Part shown: piece after piece, positions 1 through 8,188 of the stretch
How the letters are laid out: each line of letters opens with the position of its first letter
Numbering within the stretch: the first letter of the stretch is position 1
Assembly: GCA_965221985.1 (NCBI GenBank)
Contig: OZ244928.1
Coordinates: 310,001-374,000 of the forward strand
Direction: 5' to 3'
DNA length: 64,000 nucleotides
Source of the DNA: J054 sp965221985
GTDB taxonomy: Bacteria; Pseudomonadota; Gammaproteobacteria; Steroidobacterales; GCA-2729495
Notes under the pieces: model-generated
The model's database searches: none
What the model was told of the DNA's origin: nothing
Seen by the model: the letters and a program-made list of their open reading frames with translations, nothing else
Translations under genes and position numbers: made by a program

Positions 1-526
1 AAGCCGTGCGCAAGGACCACTGCCCGCCTAAGCACCAACCCACGACGCCTACCCGCTTTGCACTCTCAGTTTTTTCCAAGAACTCGAATGCCTGCCGCAA
101 ATTCTCATTAGCCATATCAATGTCGCCCTGCAAGCCTCGCATAAGGGACATCGCTTGCTTGGGAGTCTGCGCGGATTGTCCACCGTAGAGATCCACGGCC
201 AAGGCCACATACCCTTCGGCGGCCAGCCGTTCTGTCACTCGATGAATATTCTCGTTCAGCCCCCACCATTCATGAATAACAATAAGGCCCGGCAGATTGC
301 CGTCCCCGGCTTGCGGCCGGGCGAGGTAGCCCCGCGCGTTTTCACCCGCAAGCTGCGCGTAAACCACCGACTCGCCGACAACGGCCGCCTCGGGCGCGGT
401 GTTGGCCACGGGTGTCGCATCGGGGCGGTCGTGACTGTGCGCGTCAGCCGTGGCCTCTACCAAATCCGCCGAACCGACAGTCCCAGTCAGGCAAACCAGG
501 CATAGAAAAATCTGGGCACGAAACAT
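1..526 (-). CDS. Dienelactone hydrolase family protein (partial, exported)
   Basis: The reading frame starts at an ATG at 526 with a strong GAGGAGG ribosome site and stays open to the window edge, so the C-terminus is missing. About 175 residues are visible. They begin with a Sec-type signal peptide (MFRAQIFLCLVCL, cleavage near GSA-DL). A linker follows, then the alpha/beta-hydrolase core, with the family segment IVIHEWWGLNENI and the nucleophile motif GWCLGG, where Cys is the catalytic residue of dienelactone hydrolases. It lies 85 bp downstream of korB on the same strand and may be the last gene of that operon. The signal peptide suggests a periplasmic carboxylesterase-like enzyme rather than a classical chlorocatechol-pathway enzyme. 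The substrate is unknown. Confidence 0.88.
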   Translation of the reverse strand, partial: MFRAQIFLCLVCLTGTVGSADLVEATADAHSHDRPDATPVANTAPEAAVVGESVVYAQLAGENARGYLARPQAGDGNLPGLIVIHEWWGLNENIHRVTERLAAEGYVALAVDLYGGQSAQTPKQAMSLMRGLQGDIDMANENLRQAFEFLEKTESAKRVGVVGWCLGGQWSLRTA

Positions 527-611
527 GGTCTCCTCCTCTTCGTCATCACCCGCGACGCTGGGTCGAGATCGATAGCAGGGAAAAAACCAGTCTATCGCGA
601 GATCTTATTTT

Positions 612-1667
612 TTAGCGGAAGCGTTCCTGCAGCGCCTGCAGCGATGATTGTCCGGGACAAAGTTTATCGTGCGCCAGGTCAACCAAAGGCGTGTCGGTTG
701 TCTGGCTTAGCTCATGCATCTCGCCGCGTTGTTCGTCAATATACAACAATCCGGTCACGATCTCGTTCTTAGCCTGGCGTTCCTGCAAGAAGCTGAACGC
801 CGCAGCGCGGTTTGTCGGATCGTAACGATCATCAACTTTGCGCAGCACAATTTGACTGCCGTCATGCAGCGTCACTGGCAGAGATTTGCCTTCATCATAG
901 TCGGCCCGAATCTCCGCCGACGGCGGCACGAAATCTGCATGGATCGCTGGATGATAGTGCTGGCGCGTAAAATCATAGCTCTTGGTGGAGCCTTCGTGGT
1001 CATTAAAAGTCACGCAGGGTGAGATGACATCAATCATTGCAAAACCCTTGTGGGTCATGCCGGCCTTGATCAGCGGCACCAACTGCTGCTTATCGCCAGA
1101 GAAACTGCGGGCCACAAAACTGCCGCCCATTCCCAACACGGCAAGACAGGGATCAATAGGCGCCTGCAGATTTTCTTCACCCTTCTTTGCCTTGCTACCA
1201 ACATCCGCGGAAGCGGAAAACTGGCCCTTGGTCAAACCGTAAACGCCATTGTTCTCGATGAGATAAAGCATGTTCAGGTTGCGGCGCATGACATGCGCGA
1301 ACTGACCAAAGCCGATGGACAGGCTGTCACCGTCACCGGAAACACCCACATAAAAGAGATCTTTATTAGCCGCATTGGCGCCCGTGGCAACTGACGGCAT
1401 GCGACCATGAACCGAGTTAAACCCGTGGGATTGCCTGAGAAAATAAGCTGGCGTTTTAGAAGAGCAACCAATGCCGCTGAGCTTGGCCATGCGATGCGGT
1501 GGAATGTTCAATTCAAAGGCAGCCTGCACCAAGGCCCCGGTAATAGAGTCGTGGCCACAGCCCGCGCAAAGTGTTGACATGCCGCCTTCATAGTCACGGG
1601 ATGTTAAACCCAATTCGTTGCGCGGCAAGCGAGGATGAACAACCGTCGGTCGCGTCATGTAACTCAT
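612..1667 (-). CDS. korB: 2-oxoacid:ferredoxin oxidoreductase, beta subunit (KorB-like)
   Basis: This is the thiamine-diphosphate-binding subunit of a 2-oxoacid (probably 2-oxoglutarate):ferredoxin oxidoreductase, which oxidatively decarboxylates the 2-oxoacid to its acyl-CoA and reduces ferredoxin. The 351 residues show the beta-subunit signatures in order: CAGCGHDS (Cys 34 and 37), GIGCSS (Cys 68), the ThDP/Mg motif GDGDSLSIG near residue 108, and SPCVTF near 211. All four cysteines expected to hold the [4Fe-4S] cluster are therefore present. The ATG overlaps the korA stop by 4 nt (ATGA), which indicates translational coupling. The choice of 2-oxoglutarate over pyruvate rests on the fused two-subunit KorAB layout and is inference. 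Confidence 0.93.
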   Translation of the reverse strand: MSYMTRPTVVHPRLPRNELGLTSRDYEGGMSTLCAGCGHDSITGALVQAAFELNIPPHRMAKLSGIGCSSKTPAYFLRQSHGFNSVHGRMPSVATGANAANKDLFYVGVSGDGDSLSIGFGQFAHVMRRNLNMLYLIENNGVYGLTKGQFSASADVGSKAKKGEENLQAPIDPCLAVLGMGGSFVARSFSGDKQQLVPLIKAGMTHKGFAMIDVISPCVTFNDHEGSTKSYDFTRQHYHPAIHADFVPPSAEIRADYDEGKSLPVTLHDGSQIVLRKVDDRYDPTNRAAAFSFLQERQAKNEIVTGLLYIDEQRGEMHELSQTTDTPLVDLAHDKLCPGQSSLQALQERFR

Positions 1668-3475
1668 GCCGCCTCTCCCTTGGCCATGGCAGGCTTAATA
1701 GCCTTGACAATAGCCTCCGCGGGAATAGGCAAGCCGTTGTAATAGAGCACGGGAATCAATTTATCTTGCTCCACGGAAGTTTCCAGCAAAAGCAAACTGC
1801 GTAACTGTGCATCACGGTTTTGTTCTACAACATACACCCGATCATGATTGTCGAGAAAGTCTTGAACTTGTTCGTTAAAAGGGAATGCGCGCACGCGTAG
1901 ATAGTTAGTCTGAGTGCCTTGTTCGAGCAAATGATCGCGCGCTTCACGCACCGCACCGTCACAGCCACCCACGGATAAAATGCCAACGCGGCATTTGTCA
2001 GAGTATTCAATGATGGGTTCGGGAACATACTGCTTCGCCGTTTCCCATTTTCGCCTTAGGCGATCTACTACGGCTTGGTACTCGCCAGCATCTTCGGTAT
2101 AGGCACCTAGCATATTGTGACCTGAGCCACGGGTGAAATAGGCGCCTTTGGGATGCACGCCTGGTAAGCTGCGATAGGGAATCGCATCACCGTCCACGTC
2201 AAAATAGCGGTGAAATTTCTCCACGCGCTCAAGCTCTTCAGCACCCAAAACTTTGCCGCGATCGGGCTGCCTGCTGTCATCCCATTGCAAGTCGGGCGCC
2301 ATCCAATCATTCATACCGATATCAAGATCGGTCAACAGAATAACCGGCGTCTGCAACCGCTCGGCCAAGTCGAAGGATTGCGCAGCCAGGTAAAAACACT
2401 CCTCGGGGTTCGCCGGAAACAATAAGACATGGCGAGTGTCGCCGTGGGAAGCATAGGCACAGGCCATGATGTCGGCCTGTTGCGTGCGCGTTGGCATGCC
2501 GGTGGATGGACCACAGCGTTGCACGTCCACCAGCACTGCGGGAATTTCAGTGAAATAAGCATAGCCAAGGAATTCACTCATTAGAGAAATGCCCGGACCA
2601 CTGGTGGGCGTGAAGGCCCGCGCGCCATTCCAACTAGCACCCAGCACCATACCAATGGCGGACAACTCATCTTCGGCCTGAATAATGGCGAAGTTGTTGC
2701 GGCCTGTCTCGGGATCTTTGCGATACTTTTCGCAGAAAGTCTTAAAGGCATCCATGACCGACGTCGACGGTGTGATGGGATACCAAGCCCCCACAGTGGC
2801 ACCGGCATAAACACAGCCCAGGGCCGTGGCCGTGTTGCCGTCGATCATGATGTGCTTAGCGGTCTTATCCGAGGTCTTCGCCTTGAACGGCAAGCCCTGG
2901 GGGAAGTGCTCGCGCGCATAATCAAAGCCTAGACTAATGGCTGTTTGATTGGCATCAATCAGATGCGGTTTTTTGCCGAAGCTTTTCTGCAAAGAATCCT
3001 GGATGACCGCCATATCCATATCCAGCAAAGCCGCCAGGGCCCCAACATAAGCCACGTTCTTCATCAATATCCGCGAGCGCGCATTATCAAAATGCTCGTT
3101 GCACATCTTCGACAAGGGGATACCGATGATAGTGATATCTTCGCGAGCAAGCTTTTTGTGACGCGGCCAGGTCGAGTCATAAATCAAGTAACCGCCCGGA
3201 GCTACATCCTGCAGATCCTTTTTGTAGGTCTCGGCGTTCATGGCCACCACGACATCCACGCGACCGCTGCGCGCTAGATAGCCCTCCCCGGTAACCCGCA
3301 CTTCATACCAGGTCGGCAAGCCCTGAATGTTTGAGGGGAAATAGTTTTTTCCGAGTACGGGAATACCCATGCGAAAAAATGTCTTCATCAATAGGGCATT
3401 GGCGCTGGCCGAACCTGTGCCGTTGACGTTGGCTATCTTGATCGTGAAATTATTTGTGCTAGGTCCGGTATTCAT
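1664..3475 (-). CDS. korA: 2-oxoacid:ferredoxin oxidoreductase, fused gamma-alpha subunit (KorA-like)
   Basis: At 603 residues this is the long KorA form. An N-terminal gamma-type domain (about 10-190, with GTGSASANALLMKTFFRMG) is fused to the alpha-type pyrimidine-binding domain, which begins near residue 210 (DGNTATALGCVYAG, then WYPITPSTSVMDAF). The Y-P-I-T-P-S/T-S motif is the 2-oxoacid binding signature of this superfamily. A C-terminal domain carrying GGCDGAVREA and the Y-N-G-L-P-I end completes the subunit. It pairs with KorB, encoded just downstream with a 4-nt overlap. The upstream FAD/Fe-S gene ends 78 bp before this start. In an otherwise aerobic-looking genome this enzyme would bypass or replace NAD-linked 2-oxoglutarate dehydrogenase. 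Confidence 0.93.
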   Translation of the reverse strand: MNTGPSTNNFTIKIANVNGTGSASANALLMKTFFRMGIPVLGKNYFPSNIQGLPTWYEVRVTGEGYLARSGRVDVVVAMNAETYKKDLQDVAPGGYLIYDSTWPRHKKLAREDITIIGIPLSKMCNEHFDNARSRILMKNVAYVGALAALLDMDMAVIQDSLQKSFGKKPHLIDANQTAISLGFDYAREHFPQGLPFKAKTSDKTAKHIMIDGNTATALGCVYAGATVGAWYPITPSTSVMDAFKTFCEKYRKDPETGRNNFAIIQAEDELSAIGMVLGASWNGARAFTPTSGPGISLMSEFLGYAYFTEIPAVLVDVQRCGPSTGMPTRTQQADIMACAYASHGDTRHVLLFPANPEECFYLAAQSFDLAERLQTPVILLTDLDIGMNDWMAPDLQWDDSRQPDRGKVLGAEELERVEKFHRYFDVDGDAIPYRSLPGVHPKGAYFTRGSGHNMLGAYTEDAGEYQAVVDRLRRKWETAKQYVPEPIIEYSDKCRVGILSVGGCDGAVREARDHLLEQGTQTNYLRVRAFPFNEQVQDFLDNHDRVYVVEQNRDAQLRSLLLLETSVEQDKLIPVLYYNGLPIPAEAIVKAIKPAMAKGEAA

Positions 3476-3553
3476 ACCAGGCTTCTATATTGAGATTAAT
3501 GGAATTGGGTTCTAGAAACTGCGCGGCGGCAAATGCAACGGTCACTCTATAAA

Positions 3554-5371
3554 TTATGTTCCAAACTCGCGCTCGTCGGCATCCGCCTTCGCCTCATCCT
3601 CGGCATGGGGATGCAAGAGACTGAATTGCTGCATATCCCAAGCCGCCGTTGGGCAGCGTTCAGCACATAGACCACAATGAACGCAAAGATCTTCGTCTTT
3701 CACCATCACACGGCCGGTCTGGGGCAATGCCGCAGAAACGAACAGCGCTTGCTCATGATTTTCGGCCGGTGCCGTTAGGCGCGTTCGCAAATCGGCCTCA
3801 TCTCCTGGTGGAGTCATTGTTAAACAATCAACGGGACAGATATCAATACAGGCATCGCATTCAATACAAAGCTTGGCGGTAAATGCGGTTTGAATATCGC
3901 AATTCAAACAGCGCTCCACTTCTTCAGCGGCTTGCTCGGCGGTAAAACCCAATTCCACCTCGATATCGAGCTTGCGGAACCGCTCACTCAAACCCACATG
4001 TGGCACTACGTTCCGCTCCGACCCATCGTAGTCGTTGCTGTAGCTCCACTCATGAATACCCATCTTGGTGCTAACGAGATTCATGCCGTCGGGTAGGCGC
4101 TCCTTGATATCTTGGCCATGGCAGTAGTGATGAATGGAAATGGCGGCTTGATGCCCATGTTCCACGGCCCAGATAATGTTTTTTGGACCAAAGGCCGCGT
4201 CGCCGCCGAAAAAAACGCCCGGCAAGTCGCATTGGTAGGTTTCTTCATCGACGACGGGAACGTCCCACTTGTCGAACTCGATGCCGATGTCCCGTTCCAC
4301 CCACGGAAAAGCATTGTCTTGGCCAATGGCTAACACAACATCGTCACAAGGAAGAAACTGCTCCCCCACGCTGCGCGTATCCGTAATGCGGCCCGCGCCA
4401 TCCACGTCGTACTCCATCAAATCAAACTTCATACCGACAAGCTTGCCGTCTTCTATAACAAACTCTTTCGGGGAATGATTCACGACAATTTCGACGTTCT
4501 CTTCCTCGGCGTCTTCAAGCTCCCAATCCGAGGCTTTAAAAAACTCGCGGGGCTTGCGCGCCATGACTTTCACATCTTTTGCGCCCAGGCGCAGGGAGGT
4601 GCGGCAACAATCCATGGCTGTGTTACCCACGCCGATGATCAGCACGTTCTCACCGATCTTATCGATGTGATCAAAGGCCACGCCCTCTAGCCAATCGATG
4701 CCGATGTGAATGCGCTTCGGATCTTCATAGCGACCCGGTAGCTCAAGATTCTTGCCTTTCGGCGCACCGCTGCCGACGAAAACGGCATCGTAGCCTTCGT
4801 CCAGCAGGGCCCGCATGCTTTCCACGGGGCTGTTGAGTCGCAGATCTACGCCCATATCGAGAATCATGTTCATCTCTTCATCCAAAACTTCCACCGGTAG
4901 GCGGAACGATGGGATGTTGGTGCGCATCAGCCCACCGGGCTTGTCCAGGGACTCGTATATCACCACTTCATAACCAAGCGGCAGCAAATCATTGGCCACC
5001 GTCAGCGACGCGCAACCCGCGCCCACGCAAGCAATACGCTTGCCATTCTTCCGCTGTGGAATCTCCGGCAGGCGGGCCATGGCCGCATCTGTATCGCGGA
5101 GATCCGAAGCCACGCGCTTGAGGCGGCATATCGCCACCGGACTATCTTCCACCCTGCCGCGGCGGCAAGCCGGCTCACAAGGCCGGTCGCAAACCCGGCC
5201 TAAAATGCCGGGAAAAACATTGGAGTGCCGATTGAGGAGATAGGCTTCGGTAAACTGACCTTGGGCGATTAGCCGAATGTATCCCGGTACATTGGTGTGC
5301 GCGGGGCAAGCCCACTGGCAATCAACGACCTTGTGATAATAGTCCGGATTGGAAGTATCCGTGGCTTGCAT
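3554..5371 (-). CDS. FAD-dependent NAD(P)-linked oxidoreductase with terminal ferredoxin domains (GltD-like)
   Basis: The start is set at the ATG at 5371, which gives 605 residues beginning MQATDTSNPD. An in-frame extension to 5476 lacks homology features. The order of elements is an N-terminal Fe-S region with CQWACPAHTNVPGYI and CDRPCEPACRRG, as in GltD and DPYD; an FAD Rossmann motif GAGCASLTVANDL; a second nucleotide-binding motif GVGNTAMDCC; the FAD-closing segment GDAAFGPKNIIWAVEHG; then two ferredoxin-type clusters, CIECDACIDICPVDC and CVHCGLCAERCP. It is the first gene of the korAB operon. It most likely carries electrons between the KOR ferredoxin site and NAD(P). The FAD motif has CAS where PAG is usual. 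Glutamate synthase function is unlikely because no large subunit is nearby. Confidence 0.85.
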   Translation of the reverse strand: MQATDTSNPDYYHKVVDCQWACPAHTNVPGYIRLIAQGQFTEAYLLNRHSNVFPGILGRVCDRPCEPACRRGRVEDSPVAICRLKRVASDLRDTDAAMARLPEIPQRKNGKRIACVGAGCASLTVANDLLPLGYEVVIYESLDKPGGLMRTNIPSFRLPVEVLDEEMNMILDMGVDLRLNSPVESMRALLDEGYDAVFVGSGAPKGKNLELPGRYEDPKRIHIGIDWLEGVAFDHIDKIGENVLIIGVGNTAMDCCRTSLRLGAKDVKVMARKPREFFKASDWELEDAEEENVEIVVNHSPKEFVIEDGKLVGMKFDLMEYDVDGAGRITDTRSVGEQFLPCDDVVLAIGQDNAFPWVERDIGIEFDKWDVPVVDEETYQCDLPGVFFGGDAAFGPKNIIWAVEHGHQAAISIHHYCHGQDIKERLPDGMNLVSTKMGIHEWSYSNDYDGSERNVVPHVGLSERFRKLDIEVELGFTAEQAAEEVERCLNCDIQTAFTAKLCIECDACIDICPVDCLTMTPPGDEADLRTRLTAPAENHEQALFVSAALPQTGRVMVKDEDLCVHCGLCAERCPTAAWDMQQFSLLHPHAEDEAKADADEREFGT

Positions 5372-5571
5372 GACTGTCCGTTTGTTGTCAGAGCGGCCGC
5401 GGCTGCCCGGTTCAATCCTAGTTGAAAATCTGTCTGAAATGGTGAGTTTTCGCGAGTATACATAGGCTTGCGGCAAAGTGGACGGTTTTTAACCCCTGGC
5501 GCCAACGATGGAATATGCTTGGCCCACGAGCCGCTATCATCGACCCTAGAAATGGATTCCACACCCCGATC

Positions 5572-6636
5572 ATGAACCAAGACACGCCCGCTCACTACGC
5601 TGCCCTAGCCCTACAAATCAACACTCACTGCGTGAACAACTGCGGCAACCAAGCCAGTGCTCGCGAACGCATCATGGCCAACATTGCCCGGGCGCGAACG
5701 GCCGTGGCCGGGAGCAAAGCCTTTATTCAACAGTACAGTGGCGAAAATGCGCTTTTGGTGGTGCTGCCAGAGTACTTTCTCACGGGCTTTCCCATGGGCG
5801 ACAGCGTTCCCGCGTGGCGGGATAAAGCAGCACTGCCCATGGAGGGCCCCGAATACGATGCCCTGGGCGCTATTGCAAAAGATTTTGGCCTCTATCTGGC
5901 GGGTAACGCCTACGAAGTTGATACTCATTTCCCGGAGCTCTATTTCCAGTGCTGCTTTATCATCAGCCCCGAAGGCGAGGTAATCTTGCGCTATCGGCGC
6001 CTGATATCCCTTAATACCCCTAGCCCTTATGACGTCTGGGACAAATACCTGGACGCCTATGGCCTGGAGGGTGTATTTCCCGTGGCCCAAACCCCCATCG
6101 GCCGGCTGGCGGCCATTGCCTCGGAGGAAATCCTGTATCCCGAAATCGCGCGTTGCCACGCCATGCGGGGTGCTGAGGTCTTTGTGCATTCCACCAGCGA
6201 GGCGGGCGTGGCCCAGGATTCCATCAAAGAAATCGCGCGTCGGGCGCGCGCCATTGAGAACATAGCCTACGTGGTGTCAGCCAACTCCGGGGCCTTGAAA
6301 GATATTCCGATTCCCGCCGAATCCACCACCGGAATGTCCAAGGTGGTGGACTATCACGGCCAGGTCTTGGCCGAAGCCATGCCCGGCGGAGAGTCCATGG
6401 TAGCCAACGCCACCATCGATCTAGGCTCCCTGCGGGCCGCCCGTCGTAGGACGGGACTCATTAATACTTTGTCCCGGCAGCCCTTCCAGGCCTACGCTGA
6501 GAGTTATGTAAAAACAGAATTCCGGGCGGCGAATTCATACCTACGCGGCGGTCAGCTGTACATTCCGGACCGCAAAGATTTTGGCGATAGGCAACAAGCC
6601 GATATCGATACGCTGGTAGAACGTGGGCTGATTTAG
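5572..6636 (+). CDS. Nitrilase-fold protein lacking the catalytic Cys and Lys
   Basis: The start is taken at 5572 (MNQDTPAHY, 354 aa). An in-frame extension to 5515 is not needed by the fold. The protein has the carbon-nitrogen hydrolase layout: the catalytic Glu motif LPEYFLTGFP (E67), the lysine-loop segment RYRRLISL and the nucleophile-elbow segment IASEEILYPE. In active members the last two read Y-R-K and I-C-x-D/E. Here residue 143 is Arg and residue 184 is Ser (codon TCG), so the Glu-Lys-Cys triad appears as Glu-Arg-Ser. The protein may therefore be inactive, regulatory, or act by altered chemistry. It is divergent from the korAB operon with about 200 bp between, and convergent with the dihydroorotase gene. 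Family placement is sure; activity is not. Confidence 0.85.
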   Translation: MNQDTPAHYAALALQINTHCVNNCGNQASARERIMANIARARTAVAGSKAFIQQYSGENALLVVLPEYFLTGFPMGDSVPAWRDKAALPMEGPEYDALGAIAKDFGLYLAGNAYEVDTHFPELYFQCCFIISPEGEVILRYRRLISLNTPSPYDVWDKYLDAYGLEGVFPVAQTPIGRLAAIASEEILYPEIARCHAMRGAEVFVHSTSEAGVAQDSIKEIARRARAIENIAYVVSANSGALKDIPIPAESTTGMSKVVDYHGQVLAEAMPGGESMVANATIDLGSLRAARRRTGLINTLSRQPFQAYAESYVKTEFRAANSYLRGGQLYIPDRKDFGDRQQADIDTLVERGLI

Positions 6637-6656
6637 AGGGTCCAAAGCCGGCGTTG

Positions 6657-8003
6657 CTAGCGCGCTGCCCTACAGGCTAATCGCTGCCCAGCCACAATCC
6701 CTGTCAGCTTCCCGTCTTCATAAGCAAGCTTGCCGTTTACTAAGGTGGCGGCGATGCTGGAGCGAAATTCGTAGCCATTGAAAGGAGTCCAAGCACATTT
6801 AGCTAGAGCATCGGCATCTGACGCGATACAAGGCTTATCCAAGTCAACCAGCACCAAGTCGGCCCAGTAGCCTTCGCGCAAGAAGCCGCGCTCTTGAATG
6901 CCAAATAGCTCCGCCACTGCATGACTAGATTTTCTGACAATCAATTCCAAGGGTAGCCGCCCTTCGTGAAAATGTTCGAGCAAACTCAGTAAAGCATGTT
7001 GCACCAAAGGCAGACCCGCCGGCGCCTGAAAATAATTGCCTTTTTTCTCCTCGAGGGTATGCGGGGCATGGTCGGTGGCCACCACATCGAGAACTTCCTC
7101 GCGCAGCGCAGCGATTAAGGCATCGCGATCCTTGGCCGTCTTAATGGCCGGATTACACTTTATATAGGTACCCAGATAATCGTAACCCGATTCCTCAAAA
7201 AATAAATGATGCACGCATACTTCGGCGGTAATGCGCTTATTCGCAACGGGACCGGCTGCAAATAGACTGAGCTCTTTCGCGGTGGTTAGATGCAAAACGT
7301 GCAAGCGAGCGTCGTGCTCACGCGCCAGTTCCACGGCCAAGGATGATGACTTATAGCAGGCTTCCGCAGAACGAATTTTGGGATGCTCATGCATGGGCAC
7401 ATCATCGCCATATTGCTGGCGTGCGGCCTCTTCCCGGGCGTTAATCAAGGGCGAATCTTCGCAATGAGTCGCCACGAGTACCGGAGCATCGCGAAACAGG
7501 TCCTGTAGCGCCTGTGGATCATCCACCAGCATATTGCCCGTGGACGCACCCATGAAGGCCTTGATACCACAGCATTCTTCAGGCTTAACGGCCCGCAGCT
7601 CATTCATATTGTCGTTAGTGGCGCCCAGGTAAAACGCATAGTTGGCGCTGGCTCGGCCCTCGGCCAAGGCATATTTCTTGGCCAAGGCATCTCGCGTGGT
7701 GGTCGCCGGCTTCACATTGGGCATGTCCATGAAACTGGTGATTCCGCCTGCCACTGCGGCCGCGGACTCCGTGGCAATATCACCCTTATGGGTCAAACCG
7801 GGCTCGCGGAAATGCACTTGATCATCGATGAAACCAGGCAGCAAGTGCCGGCCGGCGGCATCTAGCACGCGCTCGCGCGGCTGGGCGGCGAGGCTAGGCC
7901 CCATGGCCTCGATACGACCGCCCCGAATGCGCATGTCGCCCTCGTGAATCTGACCTTCATTAACGAGACGGGCGTTGGTAATCAGTAGTTTGTCATCGGC
8001 CAT
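6657..8003 (-). CDS. pyrC: Dihydroorotase (amidohydrolase superfamily)
   Basis: This enzyme closes N-carbamoyl-aspartate to dihydroorotate in pyrimidine synthesis. The 448 residues carry an N-terminal beta domain and the metal-dependent barrel. Visible are GFIDDQVHFREPGLTHKGD, the GIKAFMGAS loop where the bridging Lys is expected, the His-containing strands VATHCED and LHVLHLTTAKE, and the late Asp in VATDHAPHT. In the first motif Gln stands where D-x-H-x-H would have the first His; this is the recurring DDQVHFREPG subfamily form as I recall it, not an obvious defect. Hydantoinase or allantoinase is possible but less likely given the REPG and GASTGN motifs. It is monocistronic, convergent with the nitrilase-fold gene, with a large hairpin 63 bp upstream of its start. 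Confidence 0.85.
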   Translation of the reverse strand: MADDKLLITNARLVNEGQIHEGDMRIRGGRIEAMGPSLAAQPRERVLDAAGRHLLPGFIDDQVHFREPGLTHKGDIATESAAAVAGGITSFMDMPNVKPATTTRDALAKKYALAEGRASANYAFYLGATNDNMNELRAVKPEECCGIKAFMGASTGNMLVDDPQALQDLFRDAPVLVATHCEDSPLINAREEAARQQYGDDVPMHEHPKIRSAEACYKSSSLAVELAREHDARLHVLHLTTAKELSLFAAGPVANKRITAEVCVHHLFFEESGYDYLGTYIKCNPAIKTAKDRDALIAALREEVLDVVATDHAPHTLEEKKGNYFQAPAGLPLVQHALLSLLEHFHEGRLPLELIVRKSSHAVAELFGIQERGFLREGYWADLVLVDLDKPCIASDADALAKCAWTPFNGYEFRSSIAATLVNGKLAYEDGKLTGIVAGQRLACRAAR

Positions 8004-8065
8004 GCGCGAAATCTCACAGATCCGTCGAAATAGTTAAAGGCTCTGCGTCAGTATATCGGTAGATC

Positions 8066-8142
8066 AGGGGTCGAACCGAGTTTTCGGTGGGTCGCGGTCA
8101 CTAGCGGTGACCGCGACCCACCGAAAACTCGGTTCGACCCCT
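8066..8142. repeat. Perfect 36-bp inverted repeat (large hairpin)
   Basis: The left arm (8066-8101) and right arm (8107-8142) are perfect reverse complements over 36 bp, separated by a 5-nt loop (TAGCG, 8102-8106). The outer end reads AGGGGTCGAACCGAG. The element lies between the divergent pyrC and M16 peptidase genes and has no T-tract, so it does not look like a Rho-independent terminator. Length, perfection and the GGGGTC end resemble REP-like or MITE-like palindromes mobilised in trans by IS200-type (RAYT) transposases. That origin is inferred. No transposase is present in the window. Confidence 0.95.
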
Positions 8143-8188
8143 CTGTGCCTTGCTAGAATGCCAAGCCCCTTACGAATTCCGGTGGCCT

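Noticed and set aside
5611..6189. 192-codon minus-strand open frame opposite the nitrilase-fold gene
   Set aside because: It is a shadow of the plus-strand gene: no ribosome site, no domain, and the plus-strand product shows clear family motifs.
6657..8003. Gln in place of the first metal-ligand His of dihydroorotase
   Set aside because: The DDQVHFREPG form recurs in a known branch of dihydroorotases as I recall, and the rest of the site is intact, so it was not treated as novel.
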